64,000 nucleotides of DNA, taken from positions 2,447,501 to 2,511,500 of the forward strand of contig JAYKKI010000023.1 in the NCBI GenBank assembly GCA_039881145.1, read 5' to 3'. This document shows positions 24,249 through 33,860 of this stretch, one piece after another (the stretch's first letter is position 1; the number at the start of each line of letters is the position of its first letter). The DNA comes from Druceiella hillmani (Eukaryota; Arthropoda; Insecta; Lepidoptera; Hepialidae). The translations under genes were made by a program, and so were the position numbers. A model generated the notes under the pieces. That model searched no databases. It saw nothing but the letters and a program-made list of their open reading frames with translations, and was not told the origin of the DNA.

Positions 24249-24416
24249 ACCATGGTGTGTGACTGTGCGGAGCACCACGGAGACCCTGGTTCGATTCCTA
24301 GCCGCTCATTGAACGGGGTCTGACTGGTGTTCCGGTTGGCTGTAACAGGTTACTCTCATAGCTATAAGTTCGCCATATGTTTCAATTAGACACATTAAAG
24401 TACATAAAAATAAAAC
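24249..24416 (+). repeat. tRNA-derived SINE, copy 1
   Basis: It begins 'caccatggtgtgtgac' and has a good Pol III B box (GGTTCGATTCC, 24288-24298). It continues 'ctagccgct', 'ctgactggtgttccggttgg' and 'cgccatatgt', then 'caattagacacattaaagta', and ends in an A-rich tail near 24416. Two more copies share the same order of blocks: 47991-48182 (minus strand) and 57905-58064 (plus). The B box and A-rich tail are classic for a tRNA-type SINE. I do not assign a published family name. Confidence 0.75.
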
Positions 24417-24777
24417 ATTTTTTCTTTTTTTCCAATTTCTGCGTATGTCTCTGATACATGCTAAAAGTGATTTAAACCAACATTTATATAAATGTATTTA
24501 TATAAATAATCGGCTTACAAATTTATATTACTAATCTTTGACACATTATTGTTATTAAATCTTAATGTTACATTGTTGTTATGAAAAGTGTATTGTAAGA
24601 AAGTGTATCCTACGTATCTAAGTGTGTTACGCTTTGAACAGTGCTGCTTGAGGTGACAATTAAATAAATTTTGTCTGTTAATGTAGTAAATGTGAATATA
24701 CTTTATTAGTTATCGTCTTCACACTCTGTACCGTTTTCTGACAGTGTCTCTTTAAAGAATTTAATAAATTTAGTTAG

Positions 24778-25125
24778 TCTTAAATTAAATTTGTTTATGT
24801 TATTAAAAAGAGTGTTGTAAGTTGACACGCATCGTAACGACGGTGTCACTACTGTTATTAAGATCCATATTTTGAAAGCTCATTCCAGACATTAAACAAG
24901 GGTGCGGAGCTATTCCTTCGTCGGGTGCCTCAACGAAGGACTTATGTTAATCTTAAATTAAATATGTTTATGTTATTAAAAAGAGTGTTGTAAGTTGACA
25001 CGCATCGTAACGACGCTGTCAGTACTGTTATTAAGATCCATATTTTGTATGCGTATTCCGGACATAAAAGGGTCGGGGCTGTTTCTTCGTCGGGGTACCT
25101 CAATGAAGGATTTATATTCAGGTAC
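24778..25125. repeat. Tandem duplication, unit 173 bp, two copies
   Basis: The copies start at 24778 and 24951 with 'tcttaaattaaat'. They share long exact runs such as 'gacacgcatcgtaacgacg', 'ctgttattaagatccatatt' and 'cttcgtcgggt(g/a)cctcaa(c/t)gaagga'. The last block has self-complementary 'tccttcgt/acgaagga' words. A few substitutions separate the copies, so the duplication is moderately old. Minus-strand (74 codons) and plus-strand (70 codons) frames overlap in copy 2 and are unlikely to be genes. Confidence 0.9.
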
Positions 25126-25859
25126 AAAGTAGAGAGAAAATGTCCGCAATCTAAATATCTATCCAATATTTATGGTGTGTTATCAGCGATAATTGTTCGA
25201 CTTTCGGGTTTAATAAGTAACAGGGTATTTTTATTATTTATTAGGAATTTTCTGTAAAAGTGTTCGAAAACTGTAGAGTAGATTTAAAAAAACGTTGTGC
25301 TGAAAAAATAATGCATATAACAAAGGATTAATCGCAACTTCTAAATAGGAAAAAGTGTCAATTTTTTGTTCATTAGTTTAAGTTTGTATGAACTAATTTC
25401 CACACAGAAAAGGAGAAAATTATAATATGCAACATATAACTTAAACGCAATATTTAACGAGATGCTAAAAATATTTTAAAAAAACCCTTATAATGAATGC
25501 TAAATACTGGCCAATGACGTCATAAGCCAGTTGTGCTTTGTATAGGGCTTTTCGCGCGAATCGTAGTTCATCAGTTTTTAAGTCGTTATAACTTTATAAT
25601 GAAAGTCCTAGGTACGTTATATTTATTTTAACCGTTTTGAATGTTTTTACTTATTCTATTTATTTAATTCTATTTGAGTAATAAAAAAATTAAGTCAAAT
25701 ACCCTATTATGTTTAACATAGTATAAATTATGCATTCCATACATCTTAAAAATATTCTTTTCAAAGACCTCCTGAATTTAATCCATCATCTTTCAATCTT
25801 CATTGCGATCGCAATCCATTACATCATGATCCACTACATACTTTAAATGCAACGAAAAA
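25126..25859. other. AT-rich stretch, nothing recognised
   Basis: Unique A+T-rich sequence. No repeat, exon or RNA signal that I can defend. Confidence 0.45.
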
Positions 25860-26160
25860 ATTGCACTCGGGGCAATCATTTAACGCCGCCGAGAATCGTC
25901 GGCTCCAAATTACCGGTATTCAGCGAACATTCTGGAGATAGTCGGCTTCCCCTTTGTCTCCGGCAGACGTCGCAATCGAAGGCATAATCGACAGTTACCC
26001 CGCGAGGAACGGTTTCAATTTCCTCTCCGAATGTGTTTATTCGTCGTCTGAGATAGCTTGCGCGGGCCAAATTGAATGGCGCGCGCGATCCCGGCGTCGC
26101 CTGGCGCCGCCCGTCGGTTCTGTGTTAGGTTTATGTCTGGGGGCGGGAATAGGATGAAAT
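25860..26160. promoter_or_regulatory. GC-rich island 10, candidate cis-regulatory module
   Basis: A GC- and CpG-rich block ('gcgcgcgatcccggcgtcgc' near 26080). Antiparallel frames of 64 and 67 codons overlap here without family resemblance. Regulatory inference only. Confidence 0.38.
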
Positions 26161-26550
26161 GAAGAGTCGTGAGAATATTAGAATTGTGATCGGTAAATTT
26201 ATGTATCTATTTGTGTTTATTTTTGTCTTTCGGGGTTTTAGAGGTTTTAATTGAGGGGAAATATTGACAAAGAAGGCCTACGAATGTATTTGGTAATTTT
26301 TCCTTGACAAAAGTTTGTGATATGATACGTAATTACACTTTCGATATAATACTTTTCGAACATGTCACATTTAAGTAACATCAGTTACTACTACACGTAA
26401 AATGTGCATATTTCATTTACACTAATATTATATAGAAGAAAAATAAGTAAGTTTATTTGTAGTTTTTATACTTGTACGAGTTGTTCTCATAAACTATTAA
26501 ACCATTTTAGTTTTTAAAAGGTCATGAGTTTCCATTACTATATTGTTTTG

Positions 26551-26866
26551 CTATATATATAAGAGGTAACATATCTTTGTATGTATGCATTATGAATCTT
26601 TTCTTATAACTCGAGTTCTATTGGATAAGTTATGTTTCGTTTTCACCATCGGGTATCTCGGAAGGAGCGTTAGTATATATTTTTTTAAAAAATGTTAGAT
26701 TAGATCTTCAAATTATAGATACTATGAAGTGTACCATAGAATGTAAGCTCGTAGCGTCACGTCTCACGACGCCAGTGCCGGAACGCAAGAGAAGAAATCA
26801 TTATGTTCAGAGTTGAAAGTTCAACATTACAACTTCCACGCGAGCGGAGCTGCTGGCATAAGCTAG
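26551..26866 (+). mobile_element. Helitron-like non-autonomous relic
   Basis: It starts near 'ctatatatataagagg' and includes 'ataactcgagttctattgga'. It ends 'cacgcgagcggagctgctgg', then 'cataagCTAG' at 26866 followed by T. A GC hairpin-like block a few bases before a terminal CTAG, followed by T, is the Helitron 3' end signature (CTRR|T). The same ending style occurs at 45411. There is no Rep/helicase coding. Boundaries, especially the 5' end, are approximate. Confidence 0.5.
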
Positions 26867-27032
26867 TGTAAACATAATATGTAAGGGGTATGTATTGCTT
26901 TGGCGGTGAGTAATAGTACGGATTTTTGTCAAATATTCCATGAAGTTACAACTATGTCGGAGGATCTTGAATTAACGGCTTCTGCCGCTTCGCGCCCAAA
27001 AGCTTTCCAAAAACTTGTTCGCGTTCAATGGA

Positions 27033-27128
27033 TATAAAAAGCTGCACGCGTGCAGTAGTTTCAGTCTATTGTAAATAATAACCTTTTATTCTTAGTAAAT
27101 GGGTATTATGGATTTTAACTTTCTTAAG
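27033..27128 (+). promoter_or_regulatory. Putative TATA/initiator core promoter with short downstream ORF
   Basis: TATAAAAA at 27033-27040 is followed, at the canonical distance, by the arthropod initiator TCAGTC (27061-27066). Its A at 27063 would be +1, 30 bp from the first T of the TATA box. Between them lies a perfect 14-bp palindrome, CTGCACGCGTGCAG (27042-27055). From +46 an ATG (27108) opens MDFNFLK, and an AAG|GT context that could be a splice donor lies at about 27128. If it is not spliced, the frame stops after 21 codons. No downstream exon could be identified, so the transcription unit is hypothetical. Confidence 0.35.
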
Positions 27129-27527
27129 GTTGTGACTACGTTTAATTTTTCTCAGCTAAGAAAGTTGTACTAGGCAATAAAGCCACATTAAACCGCATAA
27201 TACAAAGCTTGCGTGTAAAGTGCTAGCCAATAATTTTCTACCGTCATTATTAATTTCACGGCTGCCTGATACTAATACATACGTATGTGTGTATAATAAA
27301 TAGGTGAGACGGGCGTTCAATAAATTCTCGGTATACGTATGAAAGAAAAAGATTTATCAATAATAATTGTTTGTTATTTTGTTCAATGTAATCCTCATTA
27401 ATATGAATACGTATATTGTATATTATTACATCGATCAATAATTTTAAATATATCATGCTAATAATACTTATTGTTCACAAATTCGTACATCAGCCTTGGG
27501 AAATTGAATTGTGTAAACTGATGATTT

Positions 27528-28255
27528 CCACATAGCTTTCCATTAATTGCTTCTTTTAGCTGGTAAACTATCTGAATTATTATTCAATATTAAAAATTTA
27601 TTGAACGATCTCTTATATCGTTGTCTTATGTAATTATTACAAACAGTTCCTTTTTAAATTTACCACATCGCTATCCTTTAGTTGCTTCTTTTAGCCAGAA
27701 AGCTATTAGGTATTGAGAGCTTATTTTATTACTATTCAGAATTGAACATTTCTTGAACAATATTTTATACCGTTGTCTTATGCAATTTTATAAACAGTTC
27801 TTTTTATCAATTTACCACATCGCTTTCCTTTAGTTGCTTTTTTAGCCGGTAAGCTAGTAGATATTGAGAATTTATTTCATTACTATTCAGTATTGAACAT
27901 TTCTTAAACAATATTTTATGCCGTTGTCTTTTGCAATTTTATAAACAGTTATTTTTATCAATTTACCACATCGCTTTCCTTTAGTTGCTTTTTTTAGCCG
28001 GTAAGCTATTAGGTATTGAGAATTTATTTCATTACTATTCAGTATTGAACATTTCTTAAGCAATATTTTATGCCGTTGTCTTATGCAATTTTATAAACAG
28101 TTCTTTTTGTCAATTTACCACATCATTTTCCTTTAATAGCTTCTTTTATCCAGTATGCTATTTGGTACTGATAATTTATTGAATTGCTATTCAGTATTGA
28201 AAATTTAATGAACGAATCGTTTGTATCGTTGCTTTATGAAATTATTTAACTGTTC
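27528..28255. repeat. Satellite-like tandem array, unit about 152 bp, 5 copies
   Basis: 'ttgctt(c)tttta' followed by 'gc(c/t)(g/a)g(t/a)aagcta' recurs with spacings of 135, 152, 151 and 152 bp (positions 27547, 27682, 27834, 27985, 28137). Each unit also has 'ctattcagtattgaacattt' and '(t)ataaacagttctttttatc', and ends 'aatttaccacatcgctttcc'. The middle three copies are nearly identical and the outer two are diverged, as expected from unequal exchange. No coding content. Confidence 0.92.
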
Positions 28256-28569
28256 AATGAAACTCGATTTTATTTTTTTCTAATATTATTTTCGTTTTTA
28301 TAGTAAAAGCTGGCGTTTTAGTACCAAGCGAGGGCTTAAACCAAGTGTTTTGGTGACCTTACCAATTCCCGTCAATACTGAATGCGACAATAGCATGATT
28401 AATTCGGTTATTGAGAATTTTTAGGTTGTAGGTTAAGTTTTTAGAGTCGAACTTGTATATTATATTATAATAAGAACTAATTTCACTATTTCTTGTTGTC
28501 ATATGTATCATGGATGATATCATCTATTTAGGTTTGATGTATTGTTATTATTATCAATATTTTTAGAAT

Positions 28570-29130
28570 TACGGACCTTAAAAGACAAAAAAACGGAACC
28601 CTTGTAGGCTTATTCACGTGTCTGTCTGTTATTTAGAGTTATGTTGTAGTTTGATGTAGAGTTAGTTAGAGTATAATTAGTTAGTAGAATTTGGCACAGT
28701 ATTAAATTTTATTAACCACTAAATTTTGCAGTAGCTAACTTTTTTTAAATAAAAAGAAGAATATTTAAAGAAAGGGGTAAATAAAGTACTAACTCATCTT
28801 TTTTTTAAATTTGATATGTCGTAATATTAAGTTGCATATTTAATAATATACTTTAAAATGTTTTCCAAAATATAGCATCTTCTCTTATTTCTGAAACTAC
28901 TGAACCAAAAATCATGAAAATATACAAGGTTGATCCTAAATCTTACAAATTTTGGAATACGCACCATGTCTCTACGCCTTTGAAAGATGTAGTAAGCAAT
29001 AAATTGTATTTACTTTATGACAAATTAATGTTTGTGAATAGTTTAACATAAATACTATATATGCTATTGTAAGTACCTAAATATGTAGGGAACCTTCAGA
29101 GTATCAGAACGATTATATTATTTATACATA
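28570..29130 (+). repeat. Decayed dispersed repeat (gtctgtctgt family)
   Basis: It opens 'aaaaacggaacccttgtagg' and 'cacgtgtctgtctgtt'. Its interior (about 28952-29110) has 'gaatacgcaccatgtctcta', 'gaaagatgtagtaagcaat' and 'tttgtgaatagttta', then 'gggaacctt'. The same block order occurs in the copies at 5.6, 49.9 and 59.1 kb. No open frame. Confidence 0.65.
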
Positions 29131-29329
29131 ATCATTACTTTTCCAAGCTATATCGTAACAAGTTGTAAGAACTGGATGTCAATGTTTGTATTAATCATTA
29201 TCGTAGAAATAGTGTCACATTTGGAAAGAAATATTGGTGAAACTTATTTTAAAAAAGTGGCTTTCGCCCTATCTTTATCCAGTAATGCATCAATGCATTT
29301 ATCAGTCGAACTTTTCGCTGTATGTTACC

Positions 29330-29900
29330 CTAAAACTTCCCAACTTCGCGAAAATTTGACGCCATTAGCTCGCGGTGAAATCTCCATCGAAACTTTTGTT
29401 CCTCGACAGTTTCGATGCGGGTTTCGATTCCCCTCACGATCTGTCGCCCGATTCAGCTCACGTGTCGGTTTCATAATGCCGCCGCTGCAAGGTTTAATAG
29501 TTGGTCCAACTTCGGATGTGGGTAGATGGTTATTTGATTCTTTTCGCCGTCCGTGAGATACTCACCGGATGCGAGTGTGCACATCTGTGACGAAATTCCA
29601 AAGGTGTGACTCCTCGATTCGACGTACGAAGTTTGTGATGACGTAGTGTAATTTGAGACGTGGTCAAGCCTTAGCTTCGTTGAGGAAGGCGGTGCCACAT
29701 CATTCATAGTATACCATTGCCACCCACTGTATGTGTGGATTTTATGGGACGCTATTATTAGCGGTAAAGTAGAAAAGTTTTGCCGGTGACAAAGTCGTGG
29801 GCCCTGTTTAATTAGTGTGCGATATTAGAAGGGTGGGTAAATCCAGGAAATGGTGCTTTGTGTGGATGCTACTTCGTGGACAATGTGCAAAGATGAGATG
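29330..29900. promoter_or_regulatory. GC-rich island 11, candidate cis-regulatory module
   Basis: A long GC-richer block with TCACGTG (29458-29464), the palindromic E-box of USF/MITF/Max-type bHLH-ZIP factors. The same heptamer occurs in the 60.3 kb island. A 126-codon plus-strand frame (29176-29556), the longest non-repeat frame noticed, starts in AT-rich DNA and crosses in. An antiparallel 78-codon frame overlaps it. Neither has a recognisable domain. The regulatory role is inferred. Confidence 0.38.
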
Positions 29901-29995
29901 GTGGTGGAAAATTGTCTACCTATTTATTAATTACATGTATAATGTACAAATAATAATATTTAGAAAATGAATTGTTAAAAGAGCTAACGTTTTTA

Positions 29996-29999
<4 letters not shown>

Positions 30000-30028
<29 letters not shown>
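30000..30028. repeat. (TA)n microsatellite
   Basis: About 29 bp of perfect AT dinucleotides between island 11 and island 12. Confidence 0.95.
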
Positions 30029-30030
<2 letters not shown>

Positions 30031-30164
30031 TTATAAAACGCCTTAAAATTATAAAATACGGTATTAGCTATAAATGTTGGCACTCGCATAAATTAAATTA
30101 ATTCGAACTTAATGGTATTGCGGATTCCGAAAAACTTTCAAAGAAATCTATATAGACTGCTACA

Positions 30165-30560
30165 TGGCATCATCAACAATTTGCCGCGACTTCGATAACC
30201 GGAAACGGCAATACCAATGAACAAGATCGCTACGCGAAAACGAACCTCTTTATTCATTGCTACGGTGCTACGATGCGCCCGGATTGCGTAGCTCTCGTAG
30301 CCGCCTAATATATCAAAGACCAACCGCCCGATTGATGTTCGCGAGGCGGTAGGGCTGGAACAGAGCCGCGAATAATATCGCGCAACGTAATTTCCATACG
30401 AGATTGAGCCGCTCGTATATTTTTATATGGCAAAAGTTATTTCGATCACGGTCGACTAGCTTGCCGTGAGGAAAATATCGCCGGAAGCTTCTCATAGCGC
30501 AGCCTTTTTGTTGAATTCTTTGTGAGAGTTGTGAGAGTACTTTCTTTCTTTGCATAGAAC
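30165..30560. promoter_or_regulatory. GC-rich island 12, candidate cis-regulatory module
   Basis: A GC-richer unique block with many CpG words ('ttgccgcgacttcgataacc', 'ctcgtagccgcctaatatat'). Minus-strand frames of 61 and 93 codons overlap end to end without family resemblance. Regulatory inference only. Confidence 0.36.
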
Positions 30561-30783
30561 GTTGAACCGCATCTCTTGAAGTATCTACACTCATGAAATC
30601 ATTTTAGTTACTTAATATATAATTATATTTGTGAATTAATCATTCAGTGGAATTTTGTTCTGATTGGACTTCTTCGTTGCTATCATGTTCTAATAATTAA
30701 ACCTACTGTTTCATTTATGAAAACTGAAATATATTATAAATACTTTAGATTCAAATTTAATTAAATATCTGAAAAATACAATG

Positions 30784-30935
30784 ACATACGCATATTATAT
30801 TAAACTACTCTCAAATAAAATATTAAACACTAACTATTTATACTTTGGAATATTACACTAACAATATGTATGTAACAATGTATACAATAACATACGCATA
30901 TTATACTAAATTATACTGAAATGAAATATTAATAA
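30784..30935. repeat. Direct repeat pair, about 44 bp, 106 bp apart
   Basis: 'acatacgcatattata(t/c)taaa' at 30784 and 30890 continues as related 'actctcaaataaaatattaa' and 'atactgaaatgaaatattaa'. An old local duplication in AT-rich DNA. Confidence 0.75.
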
Positions 30936-31904
30936 AAAATAAAACGTAATTCTTGAAACGATGCACTCCGTGTTAGACAGTGAAATCGCATGGCCAATGC
31001 CGAAGGGTGCCGAATTTACCCGATTTAGCATCACCGACCTGAGCGTGACAGCTCTGCTTTGTTTCTGCTCAGAAAAATTTGGGCATCTTGCGGCTAAGCA
31101 ATTTTCACTTCAAAATGTAATGACAAGATTTGATATAATTTTTATTCCAAACTGTTTTTTAGATTAAATATATACCGGTCTGATCTTGTTCCTTAAGTTC
31201 TTATAATTAAATCCAAAAGTGGACTCGAAAAGTACCAATATTTTCGTGCATATTAAGTATAAAAAATCTTTACACGAAAGTCATTTCAACTTCTGGCTAT
31301 AAAAATATCGTTTTTACGGGACCTTTTCAATTATATCGAAACACTTTTAATTTTTTTTCTAAGCAGCTTAATCTATAGTTAACCACACATTTTGAATAAA
31401 TATTAATTTAAAGGCAATTTTTACATAATTATGTTTGGCCCGAATAGCAATAACCTAAGTTACCACAGTTTCACATAAATTAAGTTACGAAACAGCGTAA
31501 CTTATCGTACGTAAAAGAAAAACTAATATAAAAAATATAACAAATACGGAAAAAGGAAATTTATTTCATAACAATATTTATCGCTCATAATACATATTTC
31601 TCGCTGGAATATTGTCATATGAACGTGAGTCTTTTCTATATTTTAGAGTCTTGAAATAAAGTAATAACACGTAAAGCCATATCGGTATCATATATTTCTT
31701 TCAATATATACATAAATATATTGTAACTGTTTGGCACGTAGAATGTGCGCGATCAAGCCTTTTTTGCATAACGTTTACGAATGTTAGGTACATTCGTACC
31801 AAAAATTCGAAAAAAAAGCGAGGAAAACTGTTCCATCTTTTTCCTTTGAAAAACGCTTTGATGTGTATAAATAATTATTACTAAAATTTCGATAGTTTGA
31901 AAAT
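30936..31904. other. AT-rich stretch, nothing recognised
   Basis: A 68-codon plus-strand frame at 30961-31167 has mixed composition but no recognisable family, and I do not call it. The rest is unique A+T-rich DNA upstream of the mariner-like relic. Confidence 0.45.
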
Positions 31905-32250
31905 GTGTCATTCTTTGAAAATTGAGGTGCAGAGAAAACCTCTATTTTCACATTGGACTAATGCTCGAAGAACAGTGATCCAAGATAGTGCGTCAGAGTC
32001 GAAGCAAAATTAAAGCACTGCTCGCCATTGTGTTTGACCAGAAATGTATTGTTTAGTATGAATACTCTTCAGAAGAACTAGCGATGAATATTAAAATTCT
32101 AAACTGATTTTGAGGCGGACTATGGAAATTATCTCATTGCGGCTAAGCGGCGACTGGTTGCTTCATCACGATAATGCGCATACACAATTCATATTAACAT
32201 ATCCTACAATTTCTGCTGAAACACAGAATAATTAATTTACGTCAGTTAAT
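31905..32250 (+). pseudogene. Mariner-like transposase relic
   Basis: Two short in-frame blocks match the middle of mariner transposases. RSKIKALLAIVFDQKCIV (32000-32053) resembles the SKIK-ML-x-FFD-x-GIV region, and from 32101 a 42-codon frame includes SLRLSGDWLLHHDNAHTQF (to 32190). In the family the D of HHDNA is the second catalytic aspartate. A stop and a frameshift separate the blocks. The PAHT context after HDNA is altered, and the first (GDEKW) and third (SPDL) catalytic regions are not found. It is inactive. The HHDNA-containing part is duplicated downstream. Confidence 0.7.
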
Positions 32251-32278
32251 AATTACGTCAATAGAACATAGAAATTGT

Positions 32279-32425
32279 AAACTGATTTTGAGGCGGACTA
32301 TGGAAATTATCTCATTGCGGCTAAACGGCGACTGGTTGCTTCATCACGATAATGCACATACACAATTCATATTAACATATCCTACAATTTCTGCTGAAAC
32401 ACGGAATAATTAATTTACATCAGTT
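32279..32425 (+). repeat. Second copy of the 147-bp mariner-relic segment
   Basis: This repeats 32101-32247 at an offset of 178 bp with only a few substitutions (for example 'gctaagcgg' versus 'gctaaacgg', and cgc versus cac). It again encodes GDWLLHHDNAHTQF. A spacer of about 31 bp with 'cgtca' words separates the copies. The high similarity means the duplication is younger than the decay of the transposase. Confidence 0.9.
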
Positions 32426-33221
32426 TTAGCTATAGACTTGGCCTGTTTATCTGCAATTATTACTATTCCATAATTTTAAAATAGTAAAGAAACATTGCTG
32501 ATGGCTTAAATAAAATGCATATGAATACAATGCATTACGAATGCAACGCATATAATATATAAATACTATATAAAATTCTTCCGGTAATGCTGTTCGAAAA
32601 AGTTTGTGGTTTCTAAAAGGGTCGTTGATCAAAATTACCTGTTCCGCTACATAACAAGTTCGATGCCTTCTCGAACAGATTACGTATATAATAATTTAGT
32701 TTAATCATTAAGTTGGTTTCAAATTCATAAATCAATCAATCTGCTACAATTTAAAATTCCAAAAAATAATTAAGAATAAATAATGCTTATTATGAAATTG
32801 TCCTTTTAACATTTTCATGATGCGAGGGACAAATTTTTGAAAACTTTTTTGACTTTTTATTTTGTGTACGAGTGTTTTTCGCGGCAATGTACTGGGTAAA
32901 AGACCCAAAAGGTAAAGTATTCGATATGTTGACTCGTCTTTTTCTAGCTATGTATAGTGTTGTGATGTAAATCTCATTCCAATATCATTACGAAATGATA
33001 TCAAAAATTTTAGTTTGCGTTAAAAAAATGTAGTAAGAAAATTGTGGAAAATTCTGTTTTTGGAAGATATACTTGTAAAAAGCGAATCCACATTAACTCG
33101 GGTCTGAAACGAATAGTTTTAGTTTGTTGTTTTTTCAATATCGATAAGTAAATACAACTACGAAACGCAAGCAAAAATATCTTAAATAAACATGCATTTT
33201 TATTATTTTACCAACTATCGT
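32426..33221. other. AT-rich stretch, nothing recognised
   Basis: Unique A+T-rich sequence leading into the 43-bp minisatellite. No gene supported. Confidence 0.45.
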
Positions 33222-33565
33222 ACATATCCTGATAACACTACTATTAAATTTAACGTATATATGTACATATCCTGACAACACTACTATTAAATTTAACGTA
33301 TATATGTACATATCCTGACAACACTACTATTAAATTTAACGTATATATGTACTTATCCTGACAACACTACTATTAAATTTAACGTATATATGTACATATC
33401 CTGACAACACTAGTATTAAATTTAACGTAGATATGTACATATCCTGACAACACTACTATTAAATTTAACGTATATATGTACATATCCTGACAACACTACT
33501 ATTAAATTTAACGTATATATGTACATATCCTGACAACACTACTATTAAATTTAACGTATATATGT
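33222..33565. repeat. Minisatellite, 43-bp unit, 8 copies
   Basis: Eight head-to-tail units of 43 bp that start 'acatatcctgacaacactac', continue 'tattaaatttaacgtatata' and end 'tgt'. Only scattered substitutions are present: 'gataacac' in copy 1, 'acttatcc' in copy 4, and 'actagtat' plus 'gtagatat' in copy 5. The array length fits exactly (8 x 43 = 344). The near-identity indicates recent expansion. It abuts GC-rich island 13. Confidence 0.97.
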
Positions 33566-33584
33566 ACTTTTTACTTTTCCCCAG

Positions 33585-33860
33585 TGCCCATTATTCCCAC
33601 GATCGGTATTAAAATATTCAAAAGTAACACGGTGCGGATAACGCGATGCGGCGGAACTCGCGTCCGGAAGACGGATGTAGGCGGATTATCCGCGTGTGAA
33701 GTGGTAAAGTGATATGGCAAGTGGTAAAGTAGTATCTCGTCGTCTGATTGCGGCGCCGGGGAGATTGGTTTGTGGAGTCGGCATTTCTCTTTAGACCTCT
33801 GTCTCAACTCATTTATTGCGTGCGTGGGTGTAGGATACGAGCGGTATTCCTTTTAGGAAT
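33585..33860. promoter_or_regulatory. GC-rich island 13, candidate cis-regulatory module
   Basis: A GC-rich block just after the minisatellite. It contains the near-palindrome 'gcggattatccgc' (about 33671-33683, K50-like GGATTA with GATA) and a repeated 'aagtggtaaagt' 19 bp apart. The 78-codon minus-strand frame here lacks family resemblance. Regulatory inference only. Confidence 0.4.

Noticed and set aside
24284..24300. tRNA gene from the GGTTCGATTCC box
   Set aside because: No acceptor stem or cloverleaf could be built. Two further copies with the same long 3' part show that it is a SINE head.
29176..29556. 126-codon plus-strand frame as a gene
   Set aside because: It starts in AT-rich DNA and runs into a GC-rich island. 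It has no recognisable domain and overlaps an antiparallel frame.
33222..33565. CRISPR array
   Set aside because: The units are contiguous 43-mers without unique spacers, in eukaryotic-type DNA. It is a minisatellite.
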